This document shows positions 7,559-17,443 of a stretch of 64,000 nucleotides of DNA, one piece after another. Below the pieces are notes generated by a model. The model was given only the letters and a program-made list of their open reading frames with translations, searched no databases and was not told where the DNA came from. Both the position numbers and the translations under genes were made by a program. The stretch's first letter is position 1. Each line of letters opens with the position of its first letter. The stretch comes from Mycolicibacterium peregrinum (lineage in GTDB: Bacteria > Actinomycetota > Actinomycetes > Mycobacteriales > Mycobacteriaceae), in the NCBI RefSeq assembly GCF_001665625.1, contig NZ_LZSY01000009.1:1-64000 (forward strand), written 5' to 3'.

Positions 7559-9172
7559 ATGACTCAGCCGGCCGAACAGTTTCTGCCTCCGATGAAATGG
7601 AATGCCTGGGGCGATCCGGACGCGGCCAAGCCGCTGTCCGACGGGATCCGCTCCCTGCTGCAACAGGCGCTGGGCGTCGACGCAGCTCCGGCGGCAGAGC
7701 CGACACCCGAGCAGGCGCAGTTGCAGCCGTCGGCCCTGTCCGATGGTGATCGTGAGGCCCTCGCCGCCATCGTCGGCGCACCGCACTGCGGCACCGATAC
7801 CATGTCACGGCTACTGCACGCCGGAGGCAAGTCGACGTTGGACCTGTTGCGCCGCAATGGTTCCGGTGTCCAGGATGCGCCCGACGCGGTCCTGCTGCCG
7901 GGTACTGACGACGAGGTCGCCGCGATCCTGACCTACTGTTCCGAACACAGCATCGCGGTCGTCCCGTTCGGCGGGGGGACCAGCGTGGTGGGCGGCCTCG
8001 ATCCGGTGCGCGGCGACTTCGCCGCGGTCGTGGCGCTCGATCTGCGCCGGTTCGACGCGCTGCACAGCCTCGACGAGGTGAGCGGCGAGGCCGAACTGGG
8101 TGCAGGCGTCACCGGACCGCAGGCCGAGGCCCTGCTCGGCGCACACGGCTTCTCGCTGGGCCACTTTCCGCAGAGCTTTCAGTTCGCCACCATCGGCGGG
8201 TTCGCCGCCACCCGGTCCTCGGGCCAGGATTCGGCCGGCTACGGACGTTTCGACGACATGGTCCGCGGCCTCCGCGCGGTGACCCCGGCAGGGACGCTCG
8301 AGCTCGGCCGCGCCCCGGCCTCGGCGGCCGGCCCGGATCTGCGCCAGCTGATCCTCGGTTCGGAAGGGGTGTTCGGTGTCATCACCCGGGTCCGGGTTCG
8401 CGTGCACCCGGTACCCGAGACCACGCGCTACGAAGCCTGGTCCTTCCCAGATTTCGCGACCGGCGCCGAGGCGCTGCGAGCGGTCATCCAGACCGGCACC
8501 GGACCGACAGTGATCCGGCTGTCCGATGAAGCCGAGACCGGGGTGAACCTGGCCACCACCGACAGCATCGGCGAGCAGAGCATCACCGGGGGCTGCTTGG
8601 CCATCACGCTGTTCGAGGGCACCGCGGCGCACACCGAGAGCCGCCACGAGGAGACCCGCGCAGTCCTGGAAGCCCAGGGCGGCACGTCGCTGGGCGAGGC
8701 CCCGGCGCGAGGCTGGGAGCACGGCCGGTTCAACGCACCGTATCTGCGTGATTCACTGCTCGCCGCCGGTGCATTGTGCGAAACACTGGAGACCGCCACC
8801 ACGTGGTCCAACCTGGGCACGCTGAAGGCCGCGGTCACCGAGGCCCTCACCACCGCGCTCGCCAAATCCGGCACGCCGGCACTGGTGATGTGCCACATTT
8901 CGCATGTGTACCCCACTGGCGCCTCGCTCTACTTCACGGTCGTCGCCGCCCAGCGCGGCAACCCGATCGAGCAGTGGCAGGCCGCGAAGACCGCGGCCTC
9001 CGAAGCGATGGTGCGCAACGGCGGCACCATCACCCACCACCATGCCGTCGGCGCGGACCACCGCCCGTGGATGCGGGACGAGATCGGAGACCTCGGCGCC
9101 CAGGTATTGCGCGCTGTCAAGGCCACATTGGATCCGGCAGGAATCCTCAACCCGGGCAAGCTGATTCCGTGA
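7559..9172 (+). CDS. FAD-binding oxidase, alkyldihydroxyacetonephosphate synthase family
   Basis: A 537-residue flavoprotein of the PCMH/VAO fold. The FAD domain spans about residues 110-285 (VVPFGGGTSVVGGL, FPQSFQFATIGGFAATRSSG, LILGSEGVFGVIT). The C-terminal FAD-linked oxidase domain carries the alkyl-DHAP-synthase hallmark THHHAVG and ends DPAGILNPGKLIP. In eukaryotes the family swaps the acyl group of acyl-DHAP for a fatty alcohol; the mycobacterial substrate is unproven, and a D-lactate/glycolate-type oxidation is the alternative. It corresponds to Rv2251. Its 3' end overlaps the DAG kinase start as GTGA, and glpD1 (a DHAP producer) lies across the divergent promoter. Confidence 0.88.
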   Translation: MTQPAEQFLPPMKWNAWGDPDAAKPLSDGIRSLLQQALGVDAAPAAEPTPEQAQLQPSALSDGDREALAAIVGAPHCGTDTMSRLLHAGGKSTLDLLRRNGSGVQDAPDAVLLPGTDDEVAAILTYCSEHSIAVVPFGGGTSVVGGLDPVRGDFAAVVALDLRRFDALHSLDEVSGEAELGAGVTGPQAEALLGAHGFSLGHFPQSFQFATIGGFAATRSSGQDSAGYGRFDDMVRGLRAVTPAGTLELGRAPASAAGPDLRQLILGSEGVFGVITRVRVRVHPVPETTRYEAWSFPDFATGAEALRAVIQTGTGPTVIRLSDEAETGVNLATTDSIGEQSITGGCLAITLFEGTAAHTESRHEETRAVLEAQGGTSLGEAPARGWEHGRFNAPYLRDSLLAAGALCETLETATTWSNLGTLKAAVTEALTTALAKSGTPALVMCHISHVYPTGASLYFTVVAAQRGNPIEQWQAAKTAASEAMVRNGGTITHHHAVGADHRPWMRDEIGDLGAQVLRAVKATLDPAGILNPGKLIP

Positions 9173-10068
9173 ATCGGGTCACGGTTCTGACCAATCCCCT
9201 GTCGGGACATGGCAATGCGCCGCATGCGGCCGAGCGGGCGGTAGCGCAGCTCCAGCGGCGCGGCATCGACGTGTGCGCCATCGTCGGGACCGACGCCGCG
9301 CACGCCCGCCGCCTGGTCGACGAGGCACTCGACCGCGGCACCGACGCCCTCGTGGTCGTCGGAGGCGACGGGGTGATCTCGCTGGCCCTGCAGGCGCTGG
9401 CCACCGGCGATATCCCACTGGGCATCGTCCCGGCCGGGACGGGTAATGACCACGCACGCGAATATCGTTTGCCGACAGGCGATCCCGAGGCCGCGGCCGA
9501 CGTCATCGCCGACGGCCACACCGAGACGGTCGATCTCGGTCACATCGAGGATTCCGCCGGCACGGTCAAGTGGTTCGGCACCGTGATGGCCGCCGGGTTC
9601 GATTCGCTGGTCAGCGACCGAACCAACCGGATGCGGTGGCCGCACGGCCGGATGCGCTACAACGTGGCGATGGTCGCGGAGATCTCGAAGCTACGGTTGC
9701 TGCCGTTCCGGCTCACGTTCGACGACGGCCCGGAGATCCGCACCGACCTCACCCTGGCGGCGTTCGGCAACACCCGCAGTTACGGCGGCGGCATGTTGAT
9801 CTGCCCGGGGGCCGACCATTCGGACGGACTGCTCGACGTCACGATGATCACGTCGGCATCCCGCACCAGATTGATCCGCTTGTTCCCCACGGTTTTCAAG
9901 GGCACCCACGTCGATCTCGACGAGGTGACCACCAAGCGGGCTAAGATGATCCACGTGGAATGCCCAGGGATAAACACTTACGCCGACGGGGATTACGCAG
10001 CCCCGTTGCCGGTCACGGTGTCCGCGGTGCCGGCCGCACTGCGCTTACTGGCGCCCAAGCAATCCTGA
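9169..10068 (+). CDS. dagK: Diacylglycerol kinase family lipid kinase
   Basis: A 299-residue lipid kinase of the DAGK catalytic family, counterpart of Rv2252, which phosphorylates diacylglycerol and so feeds phosphatidate and PI/PIM synthesis. The nucleotide-binding motif GGDGVISLALQ and the following PAGTGNDHARE are intact. NTRSYGGGMLICPGADHSDG marks the C-terminal beta-sandwich. The GTG at 9169 is chosen because it overlaps the previous stop as GTGA and gives the family start VNRVTVLTNPLSG. The last 76 bp overlap the 3' end of the convergent esterase gene. Confidence 0.92.
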   Translation: MNRVTVLTNPLSGHGNAPHAAERAVAQLQRRGIDVCAIVGTDAAHARRLVDEALDRGTDALVVVGGDGVISLALQALATGDIPLGIVPAGTGNDHAREYRLPTGDPEAAADVIADGHTETVDLGHIEDSAGTVKWFGTVMAAGFDSLVSDRTNRMRWPHGRMRYNVAMVAEISKLRLLPFRLTFDDGPEIRTDLTLAAFGNTRSYGGGMLICPGADHSDGLLDVTMITSASRTRLIRLFPTVFKGTHVDLDEVTTKRAKMIHVECPGINTYADGDYAAPLPVTVSAVPAALRLLAPKQS

Positions 10069-11027
10069 ATGAACTCGACCATGCAGTCGCTGGCCTCCCG
10101 GCTCTCCGGCAGAAACGGCAGGAACGCCGGGAAAGCGTGGAGCTGACCGGGCCAGACCTTGAGCGCGCACGACCGCCCCGCATCGGTCAGCACTTCATGC
10201 ATGCGTTCGGCATCGCAACGCAGTGCCTCCGATTCCGCCGCGATGATCAGGCTCGGCGGAAAATCGGTGAGCACTCCGTTGACCGGTGACAGGGCATGAC
10301 CGTCCGAGTCCTTGGGGCCGACGCATTCGACGATCATCGGCAGGGCAAGTCCGATTCCCATCCTGTCCTCGGCGAAGTTGGGATGGCCGGAGCGGCGTTC
10401 TCCGTCGAGTTCGAGCAGCGGGCTGACCCCGATGACGCCCGCGGGCGTACCGACGTTGTGCGCCTGGGCAGCGAGAACGGTTGCGAATGCGAGGAATCCA
10501 CCTGCCGAGTCACCTGCCACGATGGTGTTGGCCGGCTCCACGCCCTGGTCCAACATCCAGCGGTAGACGCGCAGGCAGTCCGCGACGGACTCGTCGACGG
10601 TCACATCAGGGTGCTGCCGATACTCGACGTGCACCACGGGAAGTTGGGTTCGCCGGGCAAGTGCGACCACGACGTGCTGGTGGGTGTCGAAGCCGCCGAG
10701 AAAGAATCCTCCGCCGTGCAGGTAGAGGATGACGCCGTCAGACAGGGGGCGGTGAGCAGCTTCGGCGGTGCGGATGGTCTCCACGGTGACGCGCCCCAAC
10801 GTGATCCGGCTGACCCGCAGCCCTCGCTTCGGGCGCAGTCGCTGGAGCCGCGCGAACGCATTGATGCGACGACCGATTGCCGCGAGACGATCCTCGGCGG
10901 ATCGACTCCCTTGATAGGCGACGGATCGACGCACCTGGACGAGGAGGGTTCGGCGGGCGATGCCGTAGCACGCCCGGGATCTGCGACTCGGGCGTCGGGT
11001 CGACAGTGCGGCGGCCGGTAATACCAT
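9993..11027 (-). CDS. Hormone-sensitive-lipase-type esterase (alpha/beta hydrolase)
   Basis: A 344-residue carboxylesterase of the HSL (family IV, Lip) group. The oxyanion motif HGGGF is at 104-108, the nucleophile in GDSAGG (Ser174), and the His in PGQLHAFPAF near the C-terminus; SLIIAAESEALRCDAE is the usual region of the acidic residue. The ATG at 11027 has a good Shine-Dalgarno (GAAGGAG, 5 bases away). No signal peptide is evident. A TetR gene lies 15 bp upstream on the same strand. The 3' end overlaps the DAG kinase gene by 76 bp in antisense. The substrate is unknown. Confidence 0.92.
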   Translation of the reverse strand: MVLPAAALSTRRPSRRSRACYGIARRTLLVQVRRSVAYQGSRSAEDRLAAIGRRINAFARLQRLRPKRGLRVSRITLGRVTVETIRTAEAAHRPLSDGVILYLHGGGFFLGGFDTHQHVVVALARRTQLPVVHVEYRQHPDVTVDESVADCLRVYRWMLDQGVEPANTIVAGDSAGGFLAFATVLAAQAHNVGTPAGVIGVSPLLELDGERRSGHPNFAEDRMGIGLALPMIVECVGPKDSDGHALSPVNGVLTDFPPSLIIAAESEALRCDAERMHEVLTDAGRSCALKVWPGQLHAFPAFLPFLPESREASDCMVEFIQDCLGASKRSAAGTADTVTGNGAA

Positions 11028-11042
11028 CCAAACTCCTTCGGG

Positions 11043-11678
11043 TTACTTCGGCGATCCCAGGGCGGCAAGCAGTTTCACCAGGTGTCCGAATGCGTCGGTG
11101 AACGGCCGTGCCGGCACCGAGGGATCGATGGCCCGCTGGATACCGAGGCCGATCCCGGCGCTGAGCAGCAGACTGCCGAGATCCTCGAGGCTCGCTGCCA
11201 CGTCGCTGTTCACCAATTGCGTTTCGGTGAGGCCCAACTCGGCAGACATCGACCTGACTACGTCGATGACCATCTGCGCGGCCTCGTTGCGCAACGCCGT
11301 GATCATCTGGGCCAGCTCGGCATTGTTCCGCGACAGGACCGCGAATTCGAGTTCCAGCATGGTCCAGCCGACGTCGCCTGCGGTGCGCTCCAGCCAGGCG
11401 CTCAACGCCTCCACGCGGGTGTCCAACTCGGCATCTGATATCGCGAGCTCGGCCATCTCGGCGAACTTCTCGCGATGGATCAGCTCGAGGACGTCGCGGC
11501 AGAGGTTGGGTTTACTGCCGAAGTTGGAGTACACGGCGCCCTTGGAGAAGCCCGCGTCGTCGGCGATGTCTTCGAGGCTCGTGGCGGCATACCCGTGGCT
11601 CAGGAAGCGCTTTTTGGCGGCCTGCAACAGCTCGGCCCGCGTCTGTTCCTGGCGTTGAGCCCTGGTCAGCCGCGGCAT
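11043..11678 (-). CDS. TetR family transcriptional regulator
   Basis: A 211-residue TetR regulator. The helix-turn-helix is at residues 15-62 (RAELLQAAKKRFLSHGYAAT, LEDIADDAGFSKGAVYSNF) and a ligand-binding domain follows. It sits between the esterase (same strand, 15 bp) and the divergent SDR-patatin-monooxygenase operon. A dyad in the intergenic region is the likely operator, so it probably controls both sides. The ligand could be a fatty or cyclic ketone/ester, given the neighbours, but this is inference. Confidence 0.9.
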   Translation of the reverse strand: MPRLTRAQRQEQTRAELLQAAKKRFLSHGYAATSLEDIADDAGFSKGAVYSNFGSKPNLCRDVLELIHREKFAEMAELAISDAELDTRVEALSAWLERTAGDVGWTMLELEFAVLSRNNAELAQMITALRNEAAQMVIDVVRSMSAELGLTETQLVNSDVAASLEDLGSLLLSAGIGLGIQRAIDPSVPARPFTDAFGHLVKLLAALGSPK

Positions 11679-11730
11679 GCGCTGATGATAGAGCGCAGGA
11701 GACTTCGGGTATTGATTTAACTCAAAGTAT

Positions 11731-11751
11731 TCAGATACCGTCAGTATCCGA
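11731..11751. promoter_or_regulatory. Candidate TetR operator
   Basis: TCAGATAC (11731-11738) faces GTATCCGA (11744-11751) across CGTCA. Seven of eight positions are complementary. It lies midway between the TetR gene and the divergent SDR start. Assignment to the adjacent TetR is inferred. Confidence 0.5.
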
Positions 11752-11784
11752 ACGGTCGTGAAGCGACTTCAGGGGAGGCATGAC

Positions 11785-12665
<881 letters not shown>

Positions 12666-12669
<4 letters not shown>

Positions 12670-13595
12670 CCAAGGCACTGGCGATCGGGTGCGGTGGGAC
12701 CATCGGAGGGGCGTGGACAGTCGCGACGCTGCATGCACTGGCCGAAGCAACCGGATGGGATCCGCGCGACGCTGCCGTGCTGCAGGGCACCTCGGCAGGA
12801 GCCGAGCTCGTCACGATGCTCGGCGGGTGTGCCACGGTGGACGATCTGATCTCGATGCAGCGCGGCACCTCTACCGATGAGCGCCTGCGTCGCCACATCG
12901 CGGACACACCACCCAGCCTGCCGCCGATTCCGGTGCCCCGCCTGCTCAACCCCCGGCTGCTCGTCAGCCAAAAGGGTCTCGCCGCCGCCACCGGTATCGC
13001 CCCTGTCGGTCGAGGCAACACCGACTGGTTGCAGCGCCTTGCCGACGGATTCTCCGAGGGCACAGGTTGGATGCGACACCCCGGTGCCCGGATGGTCGCG
13101 TTCGACTACCAGCGCGGCGAGCGGGTCGTCTTCGGAGCGCCAGGTGCGCCGCAGGCCACCGCAGGGGAAGCCCTACGCGCATCCTGGGCGGTCCCCGGCT
13201 GGATGCCACCGGTCTCGATCGACGGCAGGAACTTCGTCGACGGTGGCGCCGCCTCGACGGCATCGGTCGATCTGATCGGCCCCGAGGAAGCCGAGATCAT
13301 CTACGTGATCACCCCCATGGCCTCCGAACCGAGAACGCGCGCACCGGGACTCGGCGGAAGGCTGGAGCACGGTCTGCTGCGCCGGCCGATGTCGGTGGGC
13401 CTGGACCGCGAAGTGGCGGCAGTGCGGGCGCGTGGCACGCAGGTCGTCCTCGTCCGGCCCGATGCGGCAGATCTCGCAGGCCTGGGTGCCCACTTCATGC
13501 GCCGTGACCGGCGGCAGTCGGCGTTCGAGGCATCGATGCTCACCGCACCCACCACCGTACGGCGGGCGCTCGCCGTCAGCGAGGAGCCTCGATGA
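12666..13595 (+). CDS. Patatin-like phospholipase
   Basis: A 309-residue patatin-fold acyl hydrolase. The oxyanion loop GCGGTIGG (residues 8-15), nucleophile elbow GTSAG (Ser43) and catalytic Asp in DGG (FVDGGAAS) form the Ser-Asp dyad. These enzymes hydrolyse acyl lipids. It overlaps both neighbours by four bases (ATGA at each end), so it is translated together with the SDR and the monooxygenase. In this context it could release the acyl substrate or cleave the ester formed by Baeyer-Villiger oxidation. No signal peptide is seen, so it is presumably cytosolic. Confidence 0.9.
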
Positions 13596-15046
13596 GCCGC
13601 GAAGTCCGCATCGTCATCATCGGCGCGGGGATGGCCGGAATCGCCACCGCCTACACACTTCAGCAAGCCGGATTCACGAATTTCACCATCCTGGAAAAAG
13701 GTTCGGACGTCGGCGGCGTCTGGCACTGGAACCGCTATCCGGGACTCACCTGTGACGTACCGTCGCAGATCTACCAGTTCTCGTTCGCACCGAAACCGGA
13801 TTGGAGCCACATCTGGGCCACCGGTGAGGACATTCAGCGCTATCACCGCGATGTCATGGAACGGTTCGGACTCGACGCCCATCTGCGGTGCGACACCGAA
13901 GTCACCGAGGCGCGTTACGACAGCACCGCCACGGCATGGACACTCACGACGGCCGACGGCGACACCCTGACGGCCGACTTCGTCATCTGCGCCACCGGGG
14001 TGCTGCATCATCCGTCGATACCCGACATTCCCGGCATGGACACCTTCGGCGGGCAGATCGTGCACACCGCCCGGTGGGATCCGGAAGTGGAGACCGACGG
14101 TCGACGCATCGCCGTCATCGGTACGGGATCGACCGGCGTGCAGGTGGTTTCGGCGCTGCAACCCAAGGCCCGCACACTGTTGCACTTCGCCCGATCCCCG
14201 CAGTGGATCCTGTGGGCACCGATGTCGCTACGGCAGTCGTCGGTGCTCGCCAAGGTCCTGCATCGGCGGCCGGGATGGCACGACTTTCTCTTCCGACGTC
14301 TGCAGTGGGGATCCAACATCCTCGCCGACGTCGTCACCACGCCCTCGTGGCGGCGCAAGCTGGTGCAGTCCTACGCCCGGTGGAGCCTGGCCGCCCAGGT
14401 CCGTGACCGTACGCTCCGGGCCAAACTCACTCCGGACTATGAACCGCTGTGTAAACGGCAAGTGGTCTCGGGCACGTACTACCGCGCCATCAAGCGCCCC
14501 AACGCCAGCCTGGTCGACGATCCCATCCAGGAATTCACCCCGACGGGTATCCGCACCGCCGACGGCACGCACCACAACGTCGATGTCGCGGTGCTGGCCA
14601 CAGGTTTCCAGGCACACAACTACATGCGACCGATGACCGTCGTGGGCCGCGACGGGATCACCATCGACGAGGCATGGGTCAAGGGCCCACGGGCGTACCG
14701 CATGACGGCGATTCCCGGGTTTCCGAACCTGTTCACCGTGCTGGGCCCGAACTCACCGACGGGATCGATCCCGCTGCAGTACTCGGCCGAGTGCACGGCC
14801 GGCTACATCGTGGCCTGGCTCAAGCGGTTTGAGAACGGCGAACTCTGCGAGGTCGAGGTCACCGAAGAGGCCACCGACGAGTTCAACGCCGCCGTCGCCG
14901 ATGCGCTCGGTCCGACGGTCTGGAACACCGGATGCAATTCGTGGTACTTCACCGACGCCGGAACCATCGACCTGTGGCCGTTCGACCGGGCTACCCTCAC
15001 GCGCATGTTGTCCGCGCCGGACCCCGCCCACTACCGGATCAGGTGA
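13592..15046 (+). CDS. Flavin-containing (Baeyer-Villiger type) monooxygenase
   Basis: A 484-residue FAD/NADPH monooxygenase. It has the FAD Rossmann motif GAGMAG (11-16) and the NADPH Rossmann motif GTGSTG (177-182). Between them lies the BVMO/FMO fingerprint FxGxxxHxxxW as FGGQIVHTARW (152-162). Such enzymes turn ketones into esters using O2. M. tuberculosis relatives include the EthA/MymA group. It is the last gene of the SDR-patatin operon, and SDR plus BVMO plus hydrolase is the usual logic for degrading cyclic or long-chain ketones. The C-terminus (NTGCNSWYFTDAGTIDLWP) matches this subgroup. Confidence 0.93.
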   Translation: MSREVRIVIIGAGMAGIATAYTLQQAGFTNFTILEKGSDVGGVWHWNRYPGLTCDVPSQIYQFSFAPKPDWSHIWATGEDIQRYHRDVMERFGLDAHLRCDTEVTEARYDSTATAWTLTTADGDTLTADFVICATGVLHHPSIPDIPGMDTFGGQIVHTARWDPEVETDGRRIAVIGTGSTGVQVVSALQPKARTLLHFARSPQWILWAPMSLRQSSVLAKVLHRRPGWHDFLFRRLQWGSNILADVVTTPSWRRKLVQSYARWSLAAQVRDRTLRAKLTPDYEPLCKRQVVSGTYYRAIKRPNASLVDDPIQEFTPTGIRTADGTHHNVDVAVLATGFQAHNYMRPMTVVGRDGITIDEAWVKGPRAYRMTAIPGFPNLFTVLGPNSPTGSIPLQYSAECTAGYIVAWLKRFENGELCEVEVTEEATDEFNAAVADALGPTVWNTGCNSWYFTDAGTIDLWPFDRATLTRMLSAPDPAHYRIR

Positions 15047-15171
15047 CGGCGGGACTTCGCAGTGCCGCCCCACTCTCGGCGAATCGGCGTGTTTGCCCGA
15101 CACCGTGAACGGCACACGGTACGTTTCGTCTGGGTCGGGGTTCTGAGTGGAGTGGACTGGTACGGAGCGTC

Positions 15172-17439
15172 ATGGAATCGACCAAATACATCGGCCGCGT
15201 CGGCGCGCTGGCCGTTGCTCTCGGCATCGGCACAGCATTGACTTCCGGGGCCGGAATCGCCTGGGCCGACGGCGGGTCCGGTGATCCCGGCAAATCGACG
15301 ACGGGCAGCTCCGACGGTTCCACCCCAAGCTCGGGGACAAAGAAGAACCCGAGCAAACCATCGACGATCAAGAAGCCGGCCACGACTCCGTCCGGCGCAC
15401 TGTCGAAGATCGGCGAGCGGATCCGCAAGGACGTCGAGTCGGGACTGAATGATGTCAGCGACACGATCAAGCAAACGCAGAGCCGCCTGGACACCGCTCG
15501 CAGCCCGCTGAAAAACCGGACCGCCAAGGCCCGGAGCAAGATTCAGGGCACACTCACCAACGTGCCCGAGACCGGCAACAAGGCCGACATCAGCACGAAG
15601 ACAGACAGCACGCGGACCGCCGCGGACGCGGCGACGTCTGCACCGACGCTGAAGCGCGCGCAACGCCCCAACACCAACACGGTGGTGGTACGTCTGAACG
15701 AGGTTGCCGAGAACATCAACCAGCGCAATCACGACGTCGTCTCCGCCCTGGGCACCGAGGTCGCGAAGTTCGACATCCCCGCCATCCCCGCCATCGTGCC
15801 GGAGAAGACCGTCGTCCCGGCTGCGCCGGCCACCGCATCCAAGGTCAGCACACCTCCGGTTGTCTCGGCCCTGCTGAGCGTCGCGGGGCTGTCGCCGTTC
15901 GGTGCGGGTAGCAGCCCCGTCGCACCCGGTCAGTCCCCCGCTTTGTGGGCCATGATGGCTTGGACACGAAGGGAATTCGAGCGGTCGATCAATCCGGTCG
16001 CTTCGCGCGTGGTGTCGGCCAACGACGCCGCATCGGTGGTCGCCGAGGGCGAGATCCAGCCGATGGCGGCCGCCGCCCCCAATGCCGCGGTGCAGACCGA
16101 TGACCTGACGCCCAAACCCCAGGTCCCGTCGTCATTGGCGAATTACACCTCCAAGCTCGGGTGGGTCACCGGCCCCGGCGTCACCGACCACTGGTACGTC
16201 GCGGGGACCGACCTGGGCATCATGTGGAACAGCGGCTACACCGACCCGGTGACCGGGAAACCGGTCATCTACACGCTGTTCGGCGATACCTACAGCGAGC
16301 CCGGCATGGCCGGCGACTGGCGCAACAACGTACTGTTCCGCACGATCGACACCGATCTGTCCGATGGTCTGCAATTCAACGGTGCGGTGATCAATGCCGG
16401 GGCGCAGTATCCAGGCGACCCCGGCGGGACTCATCAGTGGTACGGCACCGGGGGCGCCCCGGCCGGCGCCACGCAGATCATCTACGACCCGGGCGGCCTC
16501 AACGGACTGTTCGGCCAGACCTACACGATGATCCCGACGTCGGCCATCGCGATCGAAAACGCCGGCGCCGAGGGCGGTTACCGGCAGTACGCCACGGTCA
16601 TGTCGGTCCGCACCTGGGACAACCCGGGCAGCTGGACCACGAACTACTCCGCGATCGCGTTCTCCGACGACGGCGGCAAGACCTGGACCGTCGACCGCGA
16701 CACCGTGCGCTCGTCGGGCTGGTTCCGAGCCGGACCGGCCTACGTCCCGGGCGACGAGCATTTCCAGCAGAATGCGCTGGTGATGTCGGACGACCCGACC
16801 GACCCGTACGTCTACGTGTACGGGACTCCTTCGGGCAGGCAGGGTTCGGCGTACGTGGCCCGGGTGCACAAGGATCAGATCGGCAACCTGGATGCCTACG
16901 AGTACTTCTCGGGTGAGGATTCCAGCGGCGCCGGGCAGTGGGTGACGGGTGATCCGTCGGCGGCGGCTCCGGTGTTCGGCTCCAGCAGCACCGATTTCCT
17001 GCCGACGCTCTACAAGGTGGCGGACTTCTTCACCCTCGGATTGTTCACCAAGATCGCCAACGGCATCTGGGTCGGCGGACTGCCCACGGGCGGCAACGTC
17101 AGCGAGATGTCGGTGCAGTACAACGAGTATCTGGGCAAGTACGTCGTGCTCTACACCGATGGCGGCAACAACGTCGTGATGCGGGTGTCGGATTCACCGC
17201 AGGGTGAATGGTCGGATACGACCACGCTGGTGAACAACAACCTGACGTCCAACACCGGCATGTATGCGCCCATGGTCCACCCGATGTCGGGCACCGATTA
17301 CTTCAACAAGGTCGACGCCAACGGCAATGTCGTGGAGGACAACTCGCAGTACCTGTACTACAACCTTTCCTACTGGGGTGACTACAACGTCCGGTTGATG
17401 CAGACCGACCTGTCCACGATGAAGACGGTCTCGGTGTAG
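15172..17439 (+). CDS. Secreted DUF4185 protein (GH183-type arabinanase fold)
   Basis: A 755-residue exported protein. Residues 1-33 are a Sec signal peptide (RVGALAVALGIGTALTSG, cleavage near AWA-DG). Residues 34-320 are Ser/Thr/Pro/Lys/Ala-rich and probably disordered or partly coiled. The C-terminal domain (about 330-755) is DUF4185, with motifs GTDLG, LFGDTYSEPG and GDWRNNV and a propeller-like run of repeats. DUF4185 is the founding domain of GH183, endo-D-arabinanases acting on mycobacterial arabinogalactan/LAM, so arabinan remodelling is the best guess. Catalysis by this paralogue is not shown. A second DUF4185 gene lies at 47.8-48.9 kb. Confidence 0.82.
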   Translation: MESTKYIGRVGALAVALGIGTALTSGAGIAWADGGSGDPGKSTTGSSDGSTPSSGTKKNPSKPSTIKKPATTPSGALSKIGERIRKDVESGLNDVSDTIKQTQSRLDTARSPLKNRTAKARSKIQGTLTNVPETGNKADISTKTDSTRTAADAATSAPTLKRAQRPNTNTVVVRLNEVAENINQRNHDVVSALGTEVAKFDIPAIPAIVPEKTVVPAAPATASKVSTPPVVSALLSVAGLSPFGAGSSPVAPGQSPALWAMMAWTRREFERSINPVASRVVSANDAASVVAEGEIQPMAAAAPNAAVQTDDLTPKPQVPSSLANYTSKLGWVTGPGVTDHWYVAGTDLGIMWNSGYTDPVTGKPVIYTLFGDTYSEPGMAGDWRNNVLFRTIDTDLSDGLQFNGAVINAGAQYPGDPGGTHQWYGTGGAPAGATQIIYDPGGLNGLFGQTYTMIPTSAIAIENAGAEGGYRQYATVMSVRTWDNPGSWTTNYSAIAFSDDGGKTWTVDRDTVRSSGWFRAGPAYVPGDEHFQQNALVMSDDPTDPYVYVYGTPSGRQGSAYVARVHKDQIGNLDAYEYFSGEDSSGAGQWVTGDPSAAAPVFGSSSTDFLPTLYKVADFFTLGLFTKIANGIWVGGLPTGGNVSEMSVQYNEYLGKYVVLYTDGGNNVVMRVSDSPQGEWSDTTTLVNNNLTSNTGMYAPMVHPMSGTDYFNKVDANGNVVEDNSQYLYYNLSYWGDYNVRLMQTDLSTMKTVSV

Positions 17440-17443
17440 CCGG

